Part shown: in pieces, positions 28,795 to 36,235 of the stretch
Position numbering within the stretch: position 1 is the first letter of the stretch
Layout of the letters: every line of letters begins with the position of its first letter
DNA from: Marinimicrobium koreense
Lineage (GTDB): Bacteria; Pseudomonadota; Gammaproteobacteria; Pseudomonadales; Cellvibrionaceae
Direction: 5' to 3'
NCBI RefSeq assembly: GCF_003762925.1
Contig: NZ_RJUK01000001.1
Location: 2,170,001 to 2,234,000, forward strand
Length of the DNA stretch: 64,000 nt
Notes under the pieces: model-generated
Database searches by the model: none
Seen by the model: only the letters and a program-made list of their open reading frames with translations
What the model was told of the DNA's origin: nothing
Position numbers and translations under genes: made by a program

Positions 28795-28906
28795 CAAACG
28801 GCTCCACGCAGACGCCCAAACCTACGCGGCTTTTGTGGGTTTCTCTGCGCTACACTTTACCACAAAAACCTCTCCGGTTTGGGCGCTGGTGAGCCGGGCG
28901 TTATGC
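28789..28906 (+). repeat. attC recombination site 1 (VCR-like)
   Basis: R'' region ATGTAAC-AAACGGCTC at the left and GAGCCGGGC-GTTATGC at the right (R' GTTATGC, 28900-28906). Between them lie imperfectly paired arms: GACGCCCAAACC with GGTTTGGGCGC, and TTTTGTGG with CCACAAAA. This is the length (about 118 bp), terminal box and extrahelical-bulge layout of integron attC sites of the VCR type, folded from one strand during integrase-mediated recombination. Confidence 0.8.
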
Positions 28907-28922
28907 AGTCAAAGGAATGGTA

Positions 28923-29417
28923 ATGAGAAAAACGTTACTTTTGATGATCGTCACATTGTTCAGTGCGTCTGCATCCGGACGAGAATTCGTTCAAACCGGA
29001 TCATCAATGGAGCCAACGATAAAAGACGGCCAAAAAATTGAAGTAGGCATCCTTTCTTCGTTCAGCTACGATCCTAAGCGTTGGGACTTAGTTGCATTGA
29101 AAAATCCTCAAGATTTCAATTTGTTAGTTTTTAGAATTATCGGTCTTCCTAACGAAACAATAAGGCTTGAAAAAGAGGGGATCCACATCAACGATGAAAT
29201 GATAAAAATACCGATGGAGCTTGTCCAAGCTGGCGTATATTACTGGCCTGCGTCAGCTATCACAAACAATGAAAACTATTCTGACAACCTATATAGAACG
29301 AAAGAAGGAGAGTACTTTCTTCTAGGTGACAACACTTTAAATGCTAATGACAGTCGCTTTCAATTGGGTATTATCCATCGAGATTCAATACTCAATAAAG
29401 TTGAAGGCAGCTTATAG
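28923..29417 (+). CDS. S26 signal-peptidase-like protein, catalytic Lys absent
   Basis: 164 aa, with a hydrophobic N-terminus (LLLMIVTLFSASA). Box B is present (TGSSMEPT, Ser28 as candidate nucleophile), as is box E (GDNTLNANDSR). In box D, the position of the catalytic Lys of signal peptidase I (usually K-R-x-x-G-L-P) is Phe70: LLVFRIIGLPNE. With neither Lys nor His there, peptidase activity is doubtful; a non-catalytic or altered role is possible. ATG 28923 has an AAAGGA site 7 nt upstream; ATG 28917 is the alternative. It lies between two attC-like sites. Confidence 0.8.
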   Translation: MRKTLLLMIVTLFSASASGREFVQTGSSMEPTIKDGQKIEVGILSSFSYDPKRWDLVALKNPQDFNLLVFRIIGLPNETIRLEKEGIHINDEMIKIPMELVQAGVYYWPASAITNNENYSDNLYRTKEGEYFLLGDNTLNANDSRFQLGIIHRDSILNKVEGSL

Positions 29418-29421
29418 AAAA

Positions 29422-29490
29422 TGCATAACCAAGCCATCAAATACGCTCCCCTCGGTCGCTGGACCTCGCTTCACTCAGCCGTTTATGGCG
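29422..29490 (+). repeat. attC-like site 2 (degenerate)
   Basis: Begins GCATAAC-CAAGCC just past the signal-peptidase-like stop and ends CAGCC-GTTTATGGC. An internal GGTC-GCTG-GACC hairpin is present. The terminal boxes pair (GCATAAC with GTTTATG) but with an extra T, and the inner arms are weak. Position between two cassette genes supports the call. Confidence 0.5.
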
Positions 29491-29510
29491 AGCGCTATGG
29501 GTACTAGTGC

Positions 29511-29882
29511 ATGATCAGTTTTCGGTCAGTTCTAGCTGGGGTATTAGCAGTATCGCTTCTAGCCAATATTGCGCTTTTTATTTACGTTTCCTCGCTGCAA
29601 GAAACTAACTCAATGGTGCCAAGGTTAAAGAACGAACTGAAAACCATCACCAGCGTCATTCCAAAAGACCTTGCAATGGAGGAGGCAGCGGCGGCACTTC
29701 GTTCAGCTGGCTATGAAGTGCAAACCGACGGAGAATATTATTACGCCCCCAGACCAAACGAAACGCTGTCTGTAGGTACGACATACTTTGTATTTTCACC
29801 GAGTGGACGCTTAATGCAAATTTATAGTCTATCGGACTCCATGGATCCGATTTATGACCACCATAACCAAGCGCACCACTAG
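29511..29882 (+). CDS. Cassette gene: membrane-anchored hypothetical protein
   Basis: A 123-aa protein with one N-terminal membrane segment (about residues 5-28; VLAGVLAVSLLANIALFIYV) and an exported or cytosolic domain of about 90 residues. That domain contains LRSAGYEVQTDGEYYYAP and a compact beta hairpin (TTYFVFSPSGRLMQIYSL). No family recognised. Its last codons (H-N-Q-A-H-H) run into the next attC-like site, so coding and recombination signals overlap. Confidence 0.65.
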   Translation: MISFRSVLAGVLAVSLLANIALFIYVSSLQETNSMVPRLKNELKTITSVIPKDLAMEEAAAALRSAGYEVQTDGEYYYAPRPNETLSVGTTYFVFSPSGRLMQIYSLSDSMDPIYDHHNQAHH

Positions 29883-29977
29883 ACCGCCGCGAGCGGTGGT
29901 GGGACGCTCCGAACCTGCACCACTTTCACACGCAAAGTGTCCGTGAGAGCGGTGCAGGATCACAGCCTCGTTATAGC
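29861..29977 (+). repeat. attC-like site 3
   Basis: R'' CCATAAC (inside the 3' end of the preceding gene) and R' GTTATAGC (29970-29977) are complementary. Between them CCTGCACC pairs with GGTGCAGG around a TTCACAC...GTGTCCGTGAG arm, and ACCGCCGCGAGCGGTGG forms a side hairpin. Length (about 117 bp) and terminal boxes match attC. The second leader copy follows directly. Confidence 0.65.
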
Positions 29978-30074
29978 AATGCGTTCTAAGCGTTGAGTGA
30001 CGGAGCTTTCCGGGCATGGTATAAAAGCACCCAGATGCGGAAGACGGATAGTTTCCGTTTAATAATAGTGTCAA
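29963..30074 (+). repeat. Duplicated cassette leader, copy 2
   Basis: Same order as copy 1: CAGCCTC, GTTATAGC, ATGCGTTCTAAGCG, GAGTGACGG, CTTTCCGGGCATG, TATAAAAG, then AGACGGATAGTTTCCG and TTTAATAATAGTG. The palindrome of copy 1 is reduced to one arm, as if the hairpin had been deleted. Confidence 0.85.
29997..30025 (+). promoter_or_regulatory. Sigma70-like promoter in leader copy 2
   Basis: -35 GTGACG (29997-30002), 17-bp spacer, -10 TATAAA (30020-30025); identical hexamers and spacing to copy 1. It points at the VOC-family gene 66 nt downstream. Confidence 0.6.
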
Positions 30075-30090
30075 AGGTCAAGGGAATACT

Positions 30091-30411
30091 GTGAAAAAAC
30101 TTCATATAGCCATATCAACTGACAAGATCGATGAAACCGTTGCGGATTACAGCCAACGACTGAATGCAGAGCCGAGTTTGGTCGTCCCTGGCGAGTACGC
30201 GTTGTGGCGAACAGCCACTCTGAACCTGTCTGTGCGCCAAGATGCTAACGCAGATCCGGGCTCTTTGCGTCACCTTGGCTGGGAAGACTCATCTTCAGAA
30301 CAGTTCACGCAGGATGTGGATGTAAATGGCATTGTGTGGGAGCTGTTTAATGCCGACCTTCAAGCAAAGGAAATTAATGAGCTATGGCCTGATGCGGGTT
30401 ATCAGCCATGA
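30091..30411 (+). CDS. VOC (glyoxalase/bleomycin-resistance)-superfamily small protein
   Basis: A 106-aa single-domain protein. It starts KKLHIAISTDKIDETVADYSQRL (the beta-alpha-beta opening of VOC modules) and ends with VDVNGIVWELFNAD, where the metal-binding Glu of VOC enzymes would lie. One module only, so a dimer is expected. Substrate unknown. The start is GTG at 30091 after AAGGGA. VOC-like genes are frequent in integron cassettes. No clear attC was found after it (30412-30551 shows only loose GC-rich hairpins). Confidence 0.65.
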   Translation: MKKLHIAISTDKIDETVADYSQRLNAEPSLVVPGEYALWRTATLNLSVRQDANADPGSLRHLGWEDSSSEQFTQDVDVNGIVWELFNADLQAKEINELWPDAGYQP

Positions 30412-30551
30412 ACTTTGACCGGACAAAGAGTTGCATTGCCTGCGGTCGCCGTCCCTTCGCAAGCCTTCGCCGCTGCGTTTGACGCTAGCAGTTCACTCAC
30501 ACATCTACGAAGGCGCCAAAAAGTGCCTCACGCGTAACAGGGAGAGACAAA

Positions 30552-30737
30552 ATGGACAAGTTTTCCAAAGTGTGCTTTAGAAACAAAATGGGAATGGGGA
30601 TCGCCACAGGAATAGCTGTTGGAGCAGGATTTGGCGCCGCCACAGGAAACATGGCACAAGCCATAGGTTTTGGTGCTGCGCTTGGTGTTGCACTTGGGGC
30701 CATTTGGACTCGCCGTGGCAATCGTCAAGCCCGCTAA
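30552..30737 (+). CDS. Small glycine-zipper membrane protein
   Basis: 61 aa. A basic N-terminus (KFSKVCFRNK) is followed by two Gly/Ala-rich hydrophobic stretches (GMGIATGIAVGAGFGAATG and AIGFGAALGVALGAIW) with G-x3-G spacing, then a basic tail. This is the pattern of glycine-zipper peptides that insert in membranes; function unknown. A GGGAG ribosome site precedes the ATG. It lies in the cassette-like stretch, but the flanking attC signals are weak (TAACAACAAGG after the stop). Confidence 0.6.
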   Translation: MDKFSKVCFRNKMGMGIATGIAVGAGFGAATGNMAQAIGFGAALGVALGAIWTRRGNRQAR

Positions 30738-30783
30738 CAACAAGGAAGTAGCCCCAACGCTTTATACGTCTGAGTAGAATTGC

Positions 30784-31293
30784 ATGAATTTCCGGGAAGC
30801 AGAACCAAAAGACGCGGAAGCAATTGGCCGGATAAGGGTCGCTGCTTGGAGAGCGGCCTATCAGCCGTTTATGCCAAAGGAGTTTCTCAAATCACTGAAC
30901 GCCGCCAGCAAGCTATCTGAACTTAGAGCGCGGCTTGCCAATCAGAATTCTGACTTCACCCTATCCGTAGCGGAAGAGCAAGGAAAAGTCGTAGCGTTTT
31001 CCATCGTCGGAAAACCTCGCCATGATGCGGCGCCTAAAACAATAGAGCTCTGGGCCGTGAATGTTCTACCTGAACATTGGAGAATGGGCATCGGAACCAG
31101 CCTTGTAGAACGGGCAATCGCTTTTTCGTCCCGCTCAGGGTTCAATAGCATTGAGCTCTGGTGTATCAAGGGCAACACACCAGCTCAGGAGACGTATAAG
31201 AAACTTGGCTTTATCGAGTCGGGCCGAGAAAGGTCTTCATCCCGGCTGACGGGGATTACATTGCATGAATTGCATTATGCCAAAGCTCTCTAG
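30784..31293 (+). CDS. GNAT family N-acetyltransferase
   Basis: 169 aa. A complete GNAT fold: N-terminal FREAEPKDAEAIGRIRVAAWRA, central WAVNVLPEHWRMGIGTSLVERA holding the acetyl-CoA loop (R-M-G-I-G-T), and the C-terminal TPAQETYKKLGF. Substrate unknown. GC content is intermediate between the cassette genes and the chromosome. It is the last gene of the accessory stretch, and the AraC gene starts 14 nt later. Confidence 0.8.
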   Translation: MNFREAEPKDAEAIGRIRVAAWRAAYQPFMPKEFLKSLNAASKLSELRARLANQNSDFTLSVAEEQGKVVAFSIVGKPRHDAAPKTIELWAVNVLPEHWRMGIGTSLVERAIAFSSRSGFNSIELWCIKGNTPAQETYKKLGFIESGRERSSSRLTGITLHELHYAKAL

Positions 31294-31307
31294 AAAACCA
31301 GGCTAAC

Positions 31308-32366
31308 ATGCTATTAACAACACTAGCGCTACTCGACGTCGCATTGAGGGCGGCGACAATCGGACAGTTGGTTCTTCTGGTTGGCGTCGGGCTTAACCGT
31401 AAACCAATTCGTGAAGGAACGCTGTTACTACTGGCTGCCATAGCCTGCGGCATAGCCTATCTGTTGCTTACAGCGCCAGTGCCTGACGCTGCCTACGGCA
31501 TGATCCGCAACATACTGCTGCTCCTGACCGATGCCTGGGCCTATGCGCTCTGGTTGGCCGCCATGTATTTTTTCCAGGAGGGGTTCTCCGTTCGTCATAC
31601 CCCCATTTGGGTCCGCCCGTTTGTCATTGTGTGGATCGCCTGGCACCTTTACTTTTTTGGGTTCAGAGGTGGTGATGGCATCTATCACCAAATCAACCAT
31701 GGCCTTTCCATTCTGATACTCGCGCACATCATATACACGGCCCTAACGGGACTGTCTGATGACCTGGTGGACAAACGCCGCCGTCTGCGGCTGATGCTCA
31801 GCGGTGCTTTGGCGGCGTATGGTGTAATGTTGGCCATCGACCAGCTTTGGCTGGGTCGACAGCTGCAGTCGGCGACACTCAGCCTGGCAAACGCCACCCT
31901 GGTCTTTGCCAGTGTTACGTGGTTTAGCGTGTACCTGCTTCGTACCAATAAGGGGTCGGTGATCCCGGAACCAGATAGCGGCTTCGACACACGTTCTCAA
32001 ACGGCGCTTCCTCACGAGTACGTTAACCTGAAGCGCGCCCTGGACGACTTTATTGAGCGAGGCGACTACATGCAGCCTGAGTTAGATATAGCGTCCATGG
32101 CCTCCCAACTAGGCGATAAAGAGCACCGGCTACGCCGCCTGATCAACCGCCAACTCGGCTTTCAGAACTTCAGTGGTTTCCTCAATCAGCTACGAATTCA
32201 GAAGGCTCGTCAATGGCTCGCGTCGCCCCAACACGCCTCCACTCCCATAATGAATATCGCCCTTGATCTGGGGTACGGCTCTATCGGACCATTCAATCGC
32301 GCGTTCAAGCGCAGCACCGGGCTGACGCCGACGCAATACCGGGCCCAATTTCACAATCAGCCATAA
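31308..32366 (+). CDS. Membrane-bound AraC-family transcriptional regulator
   Basis: 352 aa. About 220 N-terminal residues contain six to seven hydrophobic helices. The C-terminal ~110 residues form an AraC HTH pair (DIASMASQLGDKEHRLRRLINRQLGF and IMNIALDLGYGSIGPFNRAFKRSTGLTPTQYR). Membrane-embedded AraC regulators sense signals directly; the ligand is unknown. It probably controls the following three-gene unit (32462-34427), with a gap of 95 nt to the first gene. Confidence 0.85.
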   Translation: MLLTTLALLDVALRAATIGQLVLLVGVGLNRKPIREGTLLLLAAIACGIAYLLLTAPVPDAAYGMIRNILLLLTDAWAYALWLAAMYFFQEGFSVRHTPIWVRPFVIVWIAWHLYFFGFRGGDGIYHQINHGLSILILAHIIYTALTGLSDDLVDKRRRLRLMLSGALAAYGVMLAIDQLWLGRQLQSATLSLANATLVFASVTWFSVYLLRTNKGSVIPEPDSGFDTRSQTALPHEYVNLKRALDDFIERGDYMQPELDIASMASQLGDKEHRLRRLINRQLGFQNFSGFLNQLRIQKARQWLASPQHASTPIMNIALDLGYGSIGPFNRAFKRSTGLTPTQYRAQFHNQP

Positions 32367-32461
32367 GTTTTTGAAATCGGCAAGACTTTTTCCCATGTAA
32401 AACAGATAGTTACTCCCGTGCCTGAGAGCCCACACATACTGTTGACGCATGGAGATCGACA

Positions 32462-32986
32462 ATGAAATTACTTCTGATAACCACGTTTTTACTGCTGCTG
32501 GCATCGCTGTCGTCGGCCCAAAGCTTTTACCCTGTACCGGACTATCGCGACTACGGCATTCCCGACTCGCAAGAGCAGACGCAAGAGGTTGACGCATTTA
32601 TCCTCGAATTTCGAAAAGCATGGCGCAATCAAGACGCAGCCACCGTAGCCAGTTTACATACGCGGGATGTGGAGTGGATCAATGCGTTTGGCCGCACGTT
32701 TCGTGGACGGGACAATCTCCAGGTGTTTCTGGAGACCGTTCTTTTCCCCGGCTTTTCTCCTGCACAGTGGCAAGAGGCCATGGCCTCCTATCGTCCGGTA
32801 TCCAGGCACTATTTGGGGGAGGTTGTTGTTATCAACAGTCAGTTGCACAGCTCGCCCGGATCTGCGGTCGACGGAGATCAGCGCCGGGTGTCCCTGAACT
32901 TTGTCCTGGTCAGGCAAGCCGGGCAGTGGCAGATAGCACAACAGATCATCTCGGACCTCAGGCCGCGCCGCACACCCGGTCAATAA
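32462..32986 (+). CDS. Secreted SnoaL/NTF2-like (DUF4440-type) protein
   Basis: A 174-aa protein with a signal peptide (LLITTFLLLLASLSSAQS). The mature part has an NTF2-like cone fold: EVDAFILEFRKAWRNQDAATVASLHTRDVEWINAFGRTFRGRDNL, ending QWQIAQQIISDL. The domain often binds small hydrophobic ligands or acts as an isomerase; no specific activity can be assigned. It is followed after 14 nt by the alpha/beta hydrolase, so they are probably co-transcribed. Confidence 0.75.
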   Translation: MKLLLITTFLLLLASLSSAQSFYPVPDYRDYGIPDSQEQTQEVDAFILEFRKAWRNQDAATVASLHTRDVEWINAFGRTFRGRDNLQVFLETVLFPGFSPAQWQEAMASYRPVSRHYLGEVVVINSQLHSSPGSAVDGDQRRVSLNFVLVRQAGQWQIAQQIISDLRPRRTPGQ

Positions 32987-33000
32987 GGAGCAACGGTACA

Positions 33001-33942
33001 ATGCGTATACTGATAATCCTGACATGGCTATTGGCACTCCCCACAGATGCCAACGAACAGCGGGTAACCAATGGTTCAGGTCACTACACCTACTCATCTG
33101 GCGCTGGCCAGCAGCAAACCCGACTCAAGGTTTACTACCACCAGCCCGACTCTTTTGCGCCCTCCTCACCGGTACTCCTGGTGTTGCCCGGAGCCGGACG
33201 CAATGCATGGGACTACCGGGATGCCTGGAAAGCTGCATCCGAGAAATACGGAGTGCTGGTCATCTCTCCACACTACGCAGAGGAACGGTACCCGGAGTTC
33301 TGGAACTACAATATCGCGGGAATGCTTACCAATGTGACCATCAATGAAACCAGGACCGGGTTCGCGAGCTACGAGATCACCCAGGACCCACAGCAGTGGC
33401 TATTCAAGGATTTTGACGGTATTTTCCTGGATGCCCGCAAAAGGTTCGGAATCGATGCGGACCGCTACGATATGTTCGGGCACTCCGCAGGTGGCCAAAT
33501 AATCCACCGGTTCGCCCTGTTTGGTACCAGCGTCCATGCGGATCGGTTAATTGCCGCCAACTCCGGGTGGTACACACTACCGGACTTCGACGTCAAGTTT
33601 CCCTTTGGTTTAAAAGGGAGTCCCTTATCGGAAAAGGCGCACCGTATAGCGTTCTCGAGAAATCTGGTGGTATTTCTCGGCGAGCTGGACAACGCCGATG
33701 AGACCCGGGGCCACCTTGCCCGGAACGATAAACTCGACGTGCAAGGGTTGCACCGTTTCTCGCGCGGCCAGTATTTTTACCGCGAATCAAAAGCCATTGC
33801 CGAGGATATAGACGCCGACTTTACGTGGCAAAAAATCCATGTACCAGGAGTGGGGCACGACTACCGTCGAATGAGCGAGAAAGCCGCTCAATACCTGTAC
33901 ACCCCAAGAAACCAACAACATTCACGACAGGAACCCCAATGA
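33001..33942 (+). CDS. Secreted alpha/beta hydrolase (PHB depolymerase/esterase-like)
   Basis: 313 aa with a short signal peptide (LILTWLLALPTDA). The alpha/beta-hydrolase core includes VLLVLPGAGRNAWDYRD (oxyanion loop), MFGHSAGGQIIHRF (nucleophile Ser in G-H-S-A-G) and, near the end, VPGVGHDYRRM (catalytic His). The pattern resembles LpqC/polyhydroxybutyrate-depolymerase-like esterases; substrate unknown. ATG 33001 follows AAGGAGCAACG. The stop overlaps the next start by 4 nt (ATGA). Confidence 0.8.
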   Translation: MRILIILTWLLALPTDANEQRVTNGSGHYTYSSGAGQQQTRLKVYYHQPDSFAPSSPVLLVLPGAGRNAWDYRDAWKAASEKYGVLVISPHYAEERYPEFWNYNIAGMLTNVTINETRTGFASYEITQDPQQWLFKDFDGIFLDARKRFGIDADRYDMFGHSAGGQIIHRFALFGTSVHADRLIAANSGWYTLPDFDVKFPFGLKGSPLSEKAHRIAFSRNLVVFLGELDNADETRGHLARNDKLDVQGLHRFSRGQYFYRESKAIAEDIDADFTWQKIHVPGVGHDYRRMSEKAAQYLYTPRNQQHSRQEPQ

Positions 33943-34427
33943 ACCATAGTATCAAGAAGATGTTTCAACGCTATTTGTCCCAACTGGATACAATAGTCGC
34001 CAAGATCCCTCCGGAAACGTTCACATCGTCACTCGCTGACGACATGTTCAATCTGGAGACGAACGCCAAAATCGCGGCCAACTTTATACTTCGAGGGTAT
34101 TGTCCGCTGATAAACAGGAAAGTCGCCTCCTTCACCAAGGAGGAATCAGGCAAAGCGGCTGTTCAAGCCCAGATAACGGAAACGGCAAATTACCTGGACG
34201 ATCTTCCAGAAGCTCAACAGCTCGACGCTACCAGACACTTGAGGGATAAAGCCGGCTTCTCTGAAGTAGACCTTCCGGAGCCCGAGTTCATATACCATTA
34301 TATTATTCCAAACTTTCTGTTTCACGCGAGTATGGTCTATGCAATAGCCCGGGCAAATGGTGTCAAGCTGAGCAAGGGAGATTACGACGGTATTCATTCA
34401 TACCCTGCAGGATTCTGCTTTTTGTAA
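33939..34427 (+). CDS. DUF1993 family protein
   Basis: A 162-aa cytoplasmic protein with the DUF1993 layout: YLSQLDTIVAKIP at the start, DDMFNLETNAKIAANF, FTKEESGKAAVQAQITET, and the closing FHASMVYAIARANGVKLSKGDYDG. This four-helix fold resembles the DinB/YfiT superfamily. Its start overlaps the hydrolase stop by 4 nt, so the two are translationally coupled. The link between a secreted hydrolase and this cytosolic protein is unclear. Confidence 0.8.
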   Translation: MNHSIKKMFQRYLSQLDTIVAKIPPETFTSSLADDMFNLETNAKIAANFILRGYCPLINRKVASFTKEESGKAAVQAQITETANYLDDLPEAQQLDATRHLRDKAGFSEVDLPEPEFIYHYIIPNFLFHASMVYAIARANGVKLSKGDYDGIHSYPAGFCFL

Positions 34428-34465
34428 CGGATTTGAATTACCACGAAAGTCACCACTCAGGGTCA

Positions 34466-35071
34466 CTATAACCAGCGCCGCACTAACAGGCGATAGTCCT
34501 GATATTCGACTCCGTAGGCCCGACCCAATGCGACTTCTTCGCGGCGCGCCTGCAGTACGATCACGACGGCGCCCACCAGCAGACAAAGCAGGGTGAACAC
34601 GCTGGGGAAGGTCAGAAACAATCCCAACTGACCGAGGATGATGCCGATGAACAGAGGATTTCGGGTAAGCCCATAGGGGCCCTGAGTCAGGAGCGGCTGA
34701 CGTTTGTCCGGGTCGATACCGGAGCGCCAGTCATTGCGCATGTAGGCGTGGACGTAACTGACGATGCTGTAGGACACCAGCAGCATTGCCATGCCGGCCA
34801 GCAGCACCGGCGCCTGGTAGAGCGCGGGAAAGACGCCGAGCCAAGGATCGATGGGCCAGACGATACGAGCCAGGCACACCCCCAGAATGGCGGCACGGAA
34901 GAGGTTGAACGTTTGCCGGTACCACCAGGTGGCGGAGCCCCGGTTGCCGTAGCGAATGTGGCTGATTCCGGTACGCTTCCACAGGCCGACACTGGTGCTG
35001 GTGTAATGCAGGCCGATAAACAGGAAGTAGAGCCCGAGAAAGTGGCGGGAGAGCTGGTCAATATCGGGCAT
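34466..35071 (-). CDS. Isoprenylcysteine/phospholipid methyltransferase-like membrane protein (ICMT/PEMT family)
   Basis: 201 aa with four to five membrane helices. The family signature is in the last third: GPYGLTRNPLFIGIILGQLG (the R-N-P motif binding SAM) and RREEVALGRAYGVEYQDYR (the E-E...Y-G-x-x-Y-x-x-Y motif). These bacterial enzymes methylate unknown lipid or small substrates. Convergent with the DUF1993 gene. Confidence 0.8.
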   Translation of the reverse strand: MPDIDQLSRHFLGLYFLFIGLHYTSTSVGLWKRTGISHIRYGNRGSATWWYRQTFNLFRAAILGVCLARIVWPIDPWLGVFPALYQAPVLLAGMAMLLVSYSIVSYVHAYMRNDWRSGIDPDKRQPLLTQGPYGLTRNPLFIGIILGQLGLFLTFPSVFTLLCLLVGAVVIVLQARREEVALGRAYGVEYQDYRLLVRRWL

Positions 35072-35215
35072 GCGGGTATTCCTGATCTTATCGGTGCTTC
35101 ACTTGATACGGTTCACCGTCGATACTAGCGGATGGGGGCGCGGCGATGCCAGCCTGAATGTCATGATTGCGCCCATCTTTACACTTAACCCCTTCCAACT
35201 ACCGGGAACTCCTTG

Positions 35216-35836
35216 ATGCTATCGGTGGTCGATGCTCTGACATTGTGTGTGGTGATGATGGCGCTCGCGGCCACGCCGAGTACCAGTGTGGCTCTGGTGC
35301 TGGCCCGCTCGGCGGCCTCGGGGGTCGCGGCCGGTGCCGCCGTCGCGGTTGGGATTGTGCTGGGCGACCTGTTGTTTGTGTGTCTGGCGTTACTGGGTAT
35401 GAGCGCCCTGGCGGAGTCACTGAGTGGTGCCTTCTACTGGGTGCGGCTCGCGTGCGGCGGCTACCTGATCTATCTGGGCTGGTGTTGCTGGCGTGCCGCG
35501 CCGCAATCCGCGAACCGCCCAATGGCCTCCACGCCGGTACGCCTGTGGCGCGATACGCTGACGGGACTGCTGATCACACTCGCGGATGTAAAGGCCATCG
35601 TGTTTTACGCCAGCCTGTTTCCGGCGTTTGTCGATCTGTCCCGGATGACCGTTCAGGGGCTGGGCGTGGTGGTGGCCATTACCATCCTGGCGGTGGGCGG
35701 CACCAAACTGGCTTATGCCTACGGCGCCCATCGGATTACGCAGGCAACATTGATGAAGCGGTTCGAGCGCCCGGCGCAGCGAATCGGCGGGACGTTGCTT
35801 GGCGTCATTGGTCTGTATCTGATCATTGGAGCCTGA
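35216..35836 (+). CDS. LysE/RhtB family amino-acid exporter
   Basis: 206 aa with six hydrophobic segments. The N-terminal signature ATPSTSVALVLARSAASGVAAG corresponds to the PGP-containing motif of the RhtB family, with A-T-P-S where the second Gly-Pro is usual, so it is a divergent member. Later GGYLIYLGWCCWR is typical. Substrate unknown; homoserine/threonine-type export in relatives. ATG 35216 preferred over the adjacent in-frame TTG. Confidence 0.8.
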   Translation: MLSVVDALTLCVVMMALAATPSTSVALVLARSAASGVAAGAAVAVGIVLGDLLFVCLALLGMSALAESLSGAFYWVRLACGGYLIYLGWCCWRAAPQSANRPMASTPVRLWRDTLTGLLITLADVKAIVFYASLFPAFVDLSRMTVQGLGVVVAITILAVGGTKLAYAYGAHRITQATLMKRFERPAQRIGGTLLGVIGLYLIIGA

Positions 35837-35915
35837 GCGCGCTCTGCTACACTGACAGCGTGTTTCCGCAATGGCGGGTTCGCGGATCATTGATTCACCA
35901 AAACGGAGCGGTGAC

Positions 35916-36230
35916 ATGAAGTACCAAGCGGGACTCTTGTTCGTAATCCTGTTGTCTGGTTTGACCGGATGCGCGCAACTTGTGACGGACCAATACCTGG
36001 ACCGCCACTGCGACAAATCTCATATCGACTGCCCGGGCCGGGAAACCGTCGAGCGCAAAGCGCAGAAAGCCGACATGGCGGCATTTCGGGCCATTGGCGA
36101 GCAGTTTGAAGACAAAGGCAACACGCCTGAACCCGCTCCACCCTATCGCGACCCCGCCGAGCCCCTCTGCCCTGACGGGCAGAAGAAGGTGTGCTCGGCC
36201 AGTGCCGGTTGCCGCTGCGAAGCGGACTGA
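35916..36230 (+). CDS. Small Cys-rich lipoprotein
   Basis: 104 aa. The signal peptide ends in a lipobox LTGC at about residue 19. The mature part has six further cysteines (DRHCDKSHIDCP, PLCPDGQKKVC, AGCRCEAD), suggesting disulfides in the periplasm. A clear GGAG site precedes the ATG. No family recognised. Its stop is 6 nt from the stop of the convergent xylanase gene. Confidence 0.7.
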   Translation: MKYQAGLLFVILLSGLTGCAQLVTDQYLDRHCDKSHIDCPGRETVERKAQKADMAAFRAIGEQFEDKGNTPEPAPPYRDPAEPLCPDGQKKVCSASAGCRCEAD

Positions 36231-36235
36231 GCCGG

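Noticed and set aside
28835-29041. Short open frame at 28.8 kb
   Set aside because: Starts inside attC site 1 and overlaps the signal-peptidase-like gene out of frame; no features of its own.
30412-30551. A fourth attC after the VOC gene
   Set aside because: GC-rich hairpins are present, but no complementary terminal boxes could be paired.
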